A stretch of DNA of 19,890 nt from the NCBI GenBank assembly GCA_902362595.1, contig CABIXF010000058.1:1-19890 (forward strand). Reading direction: 5' to 3'. Source of the DNA: Bacteroidaceae bacterium. GTDB lineage: Bacteria > Bacteroidota > Bacteroidia > Bacteroidales > Bacteroidaceae. The notes beneath the pieces were generated by a model, which saw only the letters and a program-made list of their open reading frames with translations, made no database searches and was not told where the DNA came from. The position numbers were made by a program, and so were the translations under genes. Below are positions 15,185-19,890 of this stretch, in pieces (position 1 is the stretch's first letter; each line of letters opens with the position of its first letter).

Positions 15185-15964
15185 ATGTCAACTATTATTT
15201 ATCCGGCCCCTATCTTCGGCCCTATCCACAGCCGCCGTCTGGGCGTATCGCTTGGTATTAACCTGCTTCCCGCCGACGGCAAATTCTGTACGTTCGACTG
15301 CATTTATTGTGAATGCGGATACAACAAGGACTTTCGTCCGAGACAGAAAGTACAAACCCGTGAAGCCGTACGTGAAGCACTCGAAAAACGCCTGGCTGAA
15401 ATGAAGGAAAACGGTCCGTTTCCTGATGTACTGACCTTTGCCGGCAATGGAGAACCGACAGCCAATCCGTATTTCCCGGAAATCATTGACGACACCTTGG
15501 CTTTGCGCGACAAGTATTTTCCCAATGCCAAAGTCAGTGTATTGAGCAACTCTACTTTTATCCACCATCCAAAGGTCTTTGCTGCCCTGAACAAAGTAGA
15601 CAACAACATTCTGAAACTGGATACGGTAGACCCGGACTATATACAGACCGTCGACCGACCGACCGGAAACTATCAGGTGGAAGATATCATTGAAGGTCTG
15701 AAGGCTTTCCACGGCAATCTGATTATCCAGACGATTTTCCTGAAAGGTACTACCGACGAAGGTAAAGATGTGGACAATACCACCGACAAATATGTACTGC
15801 CTTGGCTGGAAGCCATCAAGCAGATTCGTCCCCGTCAGGTGATGGTCTATACCATCGACCGGGAAACCCCCGACCGGAAACTCCAGAAAGCCACTCACGA
15901 GGAACTGGACCGCATTGTCCGGCTGGTAAAAGAAGTCGGTATCGAAGCCAGTGCTTCTTATTGA
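15185..15964 (+). CDS. Radical SAM protein (COG0731/TYW1-like)
   Basis: A 259-residue radical SAM enzyme. The CX3CX2C motif binding the 4Fe-4S cluster is C35-TFD-C39-IY-C42, with another cysteine at C44. The N-terminus (IFGPIHSRRLGVSLGINLLP) and FAGNGEPTANP, the SAM-binding GGE-like motif, are typical of the family loosely related to the wyosine-synthesis enzyme TYW1. The middle has LSNSTFIHHP and LKLDTVDPDYI, and the later TIFLKGTTDEG and TIDRETPD. Bacterial members are mostly uncharacterised, and no substrate can be stated. It follows mutS by 12 nt and precedes a strong terminator, so the two are very likely one transcript. Confidence 0.88.
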   Translation: MSTIIYPAPIFGPIHSRRLGVSLGINLLPADGKFCTFDCIYCECGYNKDFRPRQKVQTREAVREALEKRLAEMKENGPFPDVLTFAGNGEPTANPYFPEIIDDTLALRDKYFPNAKVSVLSNSTFIHHPKVFAALNKVDNNILKLDTVDPDYIQTVDRPTGNYQVEDIIEGLKAFHGNLIIQTIFLKGTTDEGKDVDNTTDKYVLPWLEAIKQIRPRQVMVYTIDRETPDRKLQKATHEELDRIVRLVKEVGIEASASY

Positions 15965-15989
15965 AAAAGTACATCTCACCCAAAAAATA

Positions 15990-16030
15990 ACAGCGTGTAC
16001 GCCTGCTTGAAAAGCATTTGTACACGCTGT
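15990..16030. terminator. Bidirectional terminator between radical SAM and MBL genes
   Basis: ACAGCGTGTAC (15990-16000) pairs perfectly with GTACACGCTGT (16020-16030). On the minus strand it is followed by TTATTTTTT, a good U-run for the MBL gene; on the plus strand the downstream sequence is CTGTTTATT. The stem matches the hairpin at 17058-17100. Confidence 0.8.
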
Positions 16031-16059
16031 CTGTTTATTCATCTATACGTCCTTTTTTC

Positions 16060-16944
16060 TCACTTCATAAAAGCCGGCACCGGCAGGTGCATGCCCGCCA
16101 TTGTCAGCCCGTTCTCCCGGGCATATTGCAAGTAATACTTACGGCTCTTTACGGCTCCTTTCTTGTCCATGTCATACTGTGCACAGATTTCCGGATGTGC
16201 CAGCTGCAAGGCTGCTCCATGGAACAAATCTCCTATTACCAACAGTTTTCCCACTTGGAACACCGTGTGTCCGGGCGTATGTCCCACCGCATTCATGGCC
16301 ATTACATTTTCTGGGAGCGTATCCCCGAAAACAAAGAGATGCAAACGGTCCTTGTAAGCCTTCATGGTTTTCTCTACCTGTGCTTTCTGGTCGGCCGGCA
16401 TCTTCATCCATGCATCGTATTCCAGTTGGGAAGCATACACTTCCGCACGCGGAAAGACCACACTGTCGTTTTTCATCATGCCCCCGATGTGATCTCCATG
16501 AAAATGGGTTATGAACAAGTAGTTGATATCTTCCGGATGGATGTGCAAAGCTTTCAAACCATCGAGCAACCGGCTATCGGGCGCCCCCATTCCGGTATCG
16601 AAAAGCATGCGCACGCCATCCTTTTCAACCAAGAACGTACTGATAGAAGCCGATATCCCGTTCTGTAACGATAGACTGTCTATCTGTACGTCACTGGCAT
16701 CCGGAAACAAAGTGCGCGGCATCAGACGCGCCTTGGCATTGTCGCGAATCCAAGTCACTTTCATCCCGTCCAGTGTCAATGTAGCCAACATGCTGTCTTT
16801 CTGCATCTGAACCTCGCCGTATGCCACTTTTGTACTGTCTGTATTCATTTCCTTTTCTGCTTTTTGTTTGGATTGTCCGCCGCAACCTACAAACCACATT
16901 GCCGCAATCATTACTGCGACATAACTCCACTTACTCTTTTTCAT
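16060..16944 (-). CDS. MBL-fold metallo-hydrolase lipoprotein
   Basis: A longer ORF opens at 17007, but the ATG at 16944 gives a lipoprotein signal: MKKSKWSYVAVMIAAM, then the lipobox FVGC with C21, and it lies downstream of a promoter-like box at 16989-17019. From it the protein has 294 residues. The metallo-beta-lactamase fold is clear: FDTGMG (115-120), THFHGDHIGG with H147, H149, D151, H152 as zinc ligands, GHTPGHT with H222, IGDLFHG with D239, and MHLP with H286. The order resembles lactonase-type (AttM/AiiA-like) and other exported MBL hydrolases. A lipid-anchored, periplasm- or surface-facing hydrolase of an ester, lactone or beta-lactam is plausible, but the substrate is unknown. It is flanked on both sides by related terminators and is probably monocistronic. 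Confidence 0.88.
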   Translation of the reverse strand: MKKSKWSYVAVMIAAMWFVGCGGQSKQKAEKEMNTDSTKVAYGEVQMQKDSMLATLTLDGMKVTWIRDNAKARLMPRTLFPDASDVQIDSLSLQNGISASISTFLVEKDGVRMLFDTGMGAPDSRLLDGLKALHIHPEDINYLFITHFHGDHIGGMMKNDSVVFPRAEVYASQLEYDAWMKMPADQKAQVEKTMKAYKDRLHLFVFGDTLPENVMAMNAVGHTPGHTVFQVGKLLVIGDLFHGAALQLAHPEICAQYDMDKKGAVKSRKYYLQYARENGLTMAGMHLPVPAFMK

Positions 16945-16988
16945 TGTTATCTCATTTTTACGTACAATAAATATCTTCGGCTTTTCCA

Positions 16989-17019
16989 CAAAAATATATA
17001 TTTGCAAAAAATAATGAAA
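16989..17019 (-). promoter_or_regulatory. Promoter of the MBL lipoprotein gene
   Basis: On the minus strand TTTC (17019-17016), a 19-nt spacer, then TATTTTTG (16996-16989), a perfect TAnnTTTG. It lies 45 nt upstream of the chosen ATG and overlaps the longer ORF start at 17007, which it argues against. Confidence 0.5.
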
Positions 17020-17057
17020 GACTTGATAGCCGTAAAAACACTATAACGAAAAAAACA

Positions 17058-17100
17058 ACAGCGCATACACTTTCCTGCAAAGGTAGTCTGTACACGCTGT
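17058..17100 (-). terminator. Terminator of the BspA-like gene
   Basis: Read on the minus strand, ACAGCGTGTAC (17100-17090) pairs with GTATGCGCTGT (17068-17058), with two G-U pairs, and is followed by TGTTTTTTTC. The plus-strand RNA would have two A-C mismatches, so it favours minus-strand transcription. The stem copies that of 15990-16030. Confidence 0.8.
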
Positions 17101-17120
17101 TTCCTTATATATAACTGATG

Positions 17121-18479
17121 TTAGGGGGTTTCTATAATAATGGATTGATAATCCTGATATTTTGCTTTATAAAGGCTCAATTTGCCCTTAGGAACCATTA
17201 TTTCCGTAATACTTTCCAAGAAAGGCAGCGAATAATTTCCAATTTCAGGGACCTCATCACCTTCAAATCTAATTCTGTCTAATTTATAATTTGTCCTTAA
17301 TCCGTAATCTTTGATTCTCCTAACATATTTTGGAAGGATTATCTCTTTCAGCTTAGAACATTCCATAAACACTCCTTCCTGCAATTCAGAAATACTTTGA
17401 GGAAGAATAATCTTCGTCAAAGACTCACACCCCTCAAAAGCCGAACTTTCCAGAATACCTCCAGCTACTGTCACCTGCCCTACATAATTCACTTCCTCCA
17501 GGTGAGTACAAGCATAAAAAGCTCTATAACCTATTTTTCGGAGATTATTGGGAAGAGTAATCGTCTTCAAAGTTGCGATTTCTCTAAAAGCCTCATTACC
17601 GATTTCCTGCAATTCTTCAGGAAATATTACATTTACTAATTGAGTATTCAAAAAAGCCTGAGGAGCTATTTTTTTCAAGGAAGCAGGAAAAGTCACCTTC
17701 TTCAATCCTGTATCACGGAACGCACTGGAACCTATTTCCTCTAAATTAACTTTAGAAAGATTTATTTCGGTCAATGCAGAACAATCTTCAAAAGCATGTT
17801 CTCCAATTCTTTTCAATGAAGAAGGAAATGTGACAGAAGTCAATTTCTGACTCTTGGCAAAGGCTTGCAGTCCGATGGATTCTAACCCTTCATTCAACAC
17901 CAAAGATTCAATCTTTGACTCCCCAAAAGCTCCTGGAGCAATACTTTTTACACTTGCCGGCAATACAAGACGAGTCAAAGAAGGGTCTTTCAGCCCCTTC
18001 AATACTCCATCCTCAAGAACCAACTTACTTTCATCTGTAGAAAGTCCAGGGTTTTCTGCTATATTTTTACGATCGATTTCAATTCTAAAAGAATGCTTCT
18101 TCCCTGCAGTGATAGTACCTCCTCTGCTCCACCAATTATAATTACCTGCATCAATTGCATCAAGAACCACAAACATGAATTCTCTGGAACTTACCCCTGA
18201 AAACCACTTTTTGTTTTCCAATATGAAACTTACCTTACCGCTCTTGTCTGTTGTAAGTTCGCATAATGCTTTGGTCGTATGATTTTCCTTAAAAGCCTCA
18301 TAAGTGGCTTCATCATACATTCTGACAACCTGATTCTCCAGAAGCTCTCCTTTTGAAGTGCATACGGTAATTTCTACTATAGAAGAATCGCTATTCACAG
18401 AGGGATTCTCTTTCTTGCATCCTCCAAAAAGCAGGCACATTCCTAATAAAATAAAGGATAAAAATTTAAACATGTCCAT
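17121..18479 (-). CDS. BspA-like leucine-rich repeat lipoprotein
   Basis: A 452-residue lipoprotein with lipobox FGGC (C21) followed by KKE. Residues about 35-145 are beta-rich and look like an Ig-like or carboxypeptidase-regulatory-like domain (IVEITVCTSKGELLENQVV, then TTDKSGKVSFIL). Residues about 155-430 are tandem LRR_5 (BspA type) repeats of about 22-24 residues, with the pattern LxxIxLPxSLxxIGxxAFxxC, for example ITLPNNLRKIGYRAF and VTFPASLKKIAPQAF. BspA-like proteins in Bacteroidetes are surface or secreted adhesion and binding proteins. Export to the cell surface is plausible, but the residues after C21 are not a textbook surface signal. The gene is more AT-rich than the neighbouring core genes. 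It is probably a single-gene transcript. Confidence 0.9.
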   Translation of the reverse strand: MDMFKFLSFILLGMCLLFGGCKKENPSVNSDSSIVEITVCTSKGELLENQVVRMYDEATYEAFKENHTTKALCELTTDKSGKVSFILENKKWFSGVSSREFMFVVLDAIDAGNYNWWSRGGTITAGKKHSFRIEIDRKNIAENPGLSTDESKLVLEDGVLKGLKDPSLTRLVLPASVKSIAPGAFGESKIESLVLNEGLESIGLQAFAKSQKLTSVTFPSSLKRIGEHAFEDCSALTEINLSKVNLEEIGSSAFRDTGLKKVTFPASLKKIAPQAFLNTQLVNVIFPEELQEIGNEAFREIATLKTITLPNNLRKIGYRAFYACTHLEEVNYVGQVTVAGGILESSAFEGCESLTKIILPQSISELQEGVFMECSKLKEIILPKYVRRIKDYGLRTNYKLDRIRFEGDEVPEIGNYSLPFLESITEIMVPKGKLSLYKAKYQDYQSIIIETP

Positions 18480-18955
18480 TGGGTTATATAAAATTCATAA
18501 CTAAAAATTCTATCAAATGATGAAGGCGCACTCTCTCTTCTCTAAAAAAGACAATGATTTTTTTCATCTTCCAGCAGATCAAACTCTGCCTTAACAAGGG
18601 ATTACAAAAATACAACAAGTAATGAATATATATAGAAAAAATATACGATTTGTAGAAATTTTTATGATTTGTTTCGATATTCCTTCAAAGTTGTCTTTTC
18701 TCCCAACAACTAACTTTGAAGAAATGAAATTATTTGTTTGAATGCTGAATCAAAATTCTATTTTTTTGGGTAATTGTACAAAACTTCCACATCAAAATGG
18801 GAATAAATTACCCATTTTAATATAATACCACCCCGACAAGAAAATCCTAAATAACTGGTAATCTGAAATTTGAAAAAATCCTTTCACTTTGGCATCCCAT
18901 TTGGACTACAGTCAGTGTAAAACTTATTTACTAACCATTTTAAATTAAAAGCAAT
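18480..18955. other. Intergenic region with divergent promoters and hairpins
   Basis: About 475 bp of AT-rich DNA between divergent genes, with no credible ORF. It holds a TATTTTTG box for the minus gene at 18605-18612, a bulged hairpin at 18684-18720 (TTCAAAG with CTTTGAA) and two mutually exclusive pairings: 18768-18775 with 18806-18813 (GGGTAATT/AATTACCC), and 18794-18801 with 18811-18818 (AAAATGGG/CCCATTTT). Confidence 0.5.
18605..18612 (-). promoter_or_regulatory. Possible -7 box of the BspA-like gene
   Basis: TATTTTTG on the minus strand is a perfect TAnnTTTG, 126 nt upstream of the ATG. The expected TTTG at 19-20 nt is missing, so the 5' leader would be long if this is the promoter. 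Confidence 0.3.
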
Positions 18956-19258
18956 ATGAAAAAGTTATTTGTAGCAGTAGCATTGGTAATGGGATTAGGA
19001 ACTTCAGTAGTATTTGCTGAAAACTTTCACACAAACGTAGACAGCGTAGCCCTTATCAACGAATTCAAACCAATTGACGTAAAAGATCTTCCGCAGGCCG
19101 TACAGGATGCCATTGCAAAAGGCTATGCAGAATGGACTCTCAAAGAAGCATACATGGAAGAAACAGACGGAGTGAAAACCTACAAGGTAGTATTAGTCGA
19201 CCAGGAAGAAAACACCGCTACTCTGGTATACAATGAAAAAGGCGAAGTACTCGAATAA
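18956..19258 (+). CDS. PepSY-like (BLIP-like) secreted protein
   Basis: A 100-residue protein with a signal peptide (MKKLFVAVALVMGLGTSVVFA, cleaved about residue 21, before ENF). The mature part has the PepSY-like pattern: DLPQAVQDAIAKGYAEWTLKEA, a helix packing on strands, then KTYKVVLVDQEEN and TATLVYNEKGEVLE. Such proteins, common in Bacteroidetes, sit in the periplasm or outside the cell and resemble half of a beta-lactamase-inhibitor-like fold; their partners are unknown. The gene stands alone, followed by a strong terminator. The first ATG, directly before KKL, gives the natural signal peptide. Confidence 0.82.
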   Translation: MKKLFVAVALVMGLGTSVVFAENFHTNVDSVALINEFKPIDVKDLPQAVQDAIAKGYAEWTLKEAYMEETDGVKTYKVVLVDQEENTATLVYNEKGEVLE

Positions 19259-19295
19259 GCAACCTGAATAAGCATTAACTGTATTTTGAGTTCTG

Positions 19296-19335
19296 AAGGA
19301 TACCTGTTGTGGTGAATCACCAGGTATCCTTTTTT
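19296..19335. terminator. Bidirectional terminator between PepSY-like and EamA genes
   Basis: AAGGATACCTG (19296-19306) pairs perfectly with CAGGTATCCTT (19321-19331), followed by TTTTTATAT on the plus strand. The loop can also pair internally (GGTG-AAT-CACC). The convergent EamA gene ends at 19342, so it may serve both. Confidence 0.85.
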
Positions 19336-19341
19336 ATATCC

Positions 19342-19758
19342 TTACTTCCACAACATCACCATGCTGCCGCAAGTAATCAGTATGGCTCCGACAATAACTC
19401 GAAGACTGACAGGCTCTCTCAAAAACAGAAAAGACAGACAAATTGTAATCACTACGCTAAGTTTGTCAATAGGGGCTACACGCGACACATCTCCTGCCTG
19501 CAAAGCCTTAAAATAAAACAACCATGACAATCCGGTAGCTGCACCAGATAAAATCAGAAACAACCAGGTATGCGCATCTACCTCTTTCACATTTGCAGCT
19601 TGCCGCTCCGAAAAGACAATTCCCCACGTAATAAGTAGAATGATGCTGGTACGAATAGCTGTGGCCAAATCAGAGTTAATGTTCTTTACTCCTATTTTCG
19701 CAAAAATAGCTGTCAATGCAGCAAAAAAGGCCGACAATAAAGCATAATATTTCCACAT
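19342..19758 (-). CDS. EamA-family (DMT superfamily) half-size transporter
   Basis: A 138-residue integral membrane protein with five predicted membrane segments (about 4-24, 31-49, 64-86, 94-113, 119-137). It corresponds to a single EamA domain (COG2510-like), while most drug/metabolite transporters carry two. Family marks are WKYYALLSAFFAALTAIFAK at the start, SWLFYFKALQAGDVSRVAPI and LSFLFLREPVSLRVIVG. Half-size members are thought to work as dimers, like small multidrug transporters. The substrate is unknown. It is convergent with the PepSY-like gene, with a diverged hairpin repeat (19792-19827) just upstream of its start. Confidence 0.85.
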   Translation of the reverse strand: MWKYYALLSAFFAALTAIFAKIGVKNINSDLATAIRTSIILLITWGIVFSERQAANVKEVDAHTWLFLILSGAATGLSWLFYFKALQAGDVSRVAPIDKLSVVITICLSFLFLREPVSLRVIVGAILITCGSMVMLWK

Positions 19759-19791
19759 AACTCTTTTTTTAATTCCGAAAAACTCAAAAAC

Positions 19792-19827
19792 AAAGAGGGT
19801 GTGTCAAAATGCATACCCTCTTTTTTT
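19792..19827. repeat. Third, diverged copy of the hairpin repeat
   Basis: Stem AAAGAGGGT (19792-19800) pairs with ACCCTCTTT (19815-19823), with a T-run to 19827. The loop carries GTGTCAAAATG, identical to 469-479. The stem differs from the other copies by a paired change (GGAT/ATCC to GGGT/ACCC), which keeps the hairpin. It lies upstream of the EamA gene and at the left of an unseen rightward gene. Confidence 0.75.
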
Positions 19828-19859
19828 ATGACAACGCCCCGACTTTCCCAAGCCGAGGC

Positions 19860-19890
19860 ATTGTTATTACCTAAAGATTTTGTATCTTTA
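19860..19890 (+). promoter_or_regulatory. Promoter-like site at the right edge
   Basis: ATTG (19860-19863), a 19-nt spacer, then TATCTTTA (19883-19890), close to the TTTG-N19-TAnnTTTG pattern. It would drive a gene that starts beyond the window. Confidence 0.45.

Noticed and set aside
19831..19864. An inverted repeat (ACAACGCCCCG with CGAGGCATTGT).
   Set aside because: It pairs well only on the minus strand through G-U pairs, has no U-run, and overlaps a better promoter-like site.

Overview
The window looks like a chromosomal segment of a gut Bacteroidales bacterium (Bacteroides/Phocaeicola type). The grounds are promoter-like sites matching the Bacteroidetes pattern TTTG-N19/20-TAnnTTTG (upstream of the ABM gene, mutS, the flavin reductase gene and the MBL gene), weak or absent Shine-Dalgarno sites before most genes, an IS66 element of Bacteroides type, a BspA-like leucine-rich lipoprotein, a PepSY-like periplasmic protein, and a ppk-ppx pair. 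This placement is inference; no search was run.

Layout. (1) 1-502: a small ABM-domain monooxygenase gene lies between two exact 46-bp inverted copies of a hairpin repeat (65-110 and 457-502). (2) 503-3294: an IS66-family element with imperfect 22-bp terminal inverted repeats and, on the minus strand, tnpA, tnpB and tnpC. TnpA appears frameshifted. (3) 3295-6330: an AT-rich accessory stretch with an outer-membrane-type beta protein and a lipoprotein of unknown function (both minus), a probable decayed gene, a palindromic 22-nt repeat array inside a small ORF, and then an orphan HicB-like gene. (4) 6715-11780: a plus-strand core block: LpxH-like metallophosphoesterase and GT-B glycosyltransferase (overlapping by ATGA), then polyphosphate kinase and Ppx/GppA phosphatase. 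(5) 11879-15964: a flavin-reductase-like gene (minus), divergent from mutS followed closely by a radical SAM gene. (6) 16060-18479: two minus-strand lipoprotein genes, an MBL-fold hydrolase and a BspA-like LRR protein, each followed by a related terminator. (7) 18956-19758: a PepSY-like secreted protein convergent with a half-size EamA transporter, then a third, diverged copy of the hairpin repeat and a promoter-like site at the right edge.

How the genes work together. ppk and ppx make and break polyphosphate and are almost certainly cotranscribed. The metallophosphoesterase/glycosyltransferase pair is probably one translationally coupled unit acting on an envelope lipid or glycan, but its substrate cannot be read from sequence. 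mutS and the radical SAM gene are likely cotranscribed, although no functional link is known to me. No complete new defence or biosynthetic system is visible. The most unusual signals are the repeat family with a conserved loop that brackets the ABM gene and appears to carry its -33 promoter box, the out-of-frame C-terminus of TnpA, and the unrecognised lipoprotein/outer-membrane pair in the AT-rich island.
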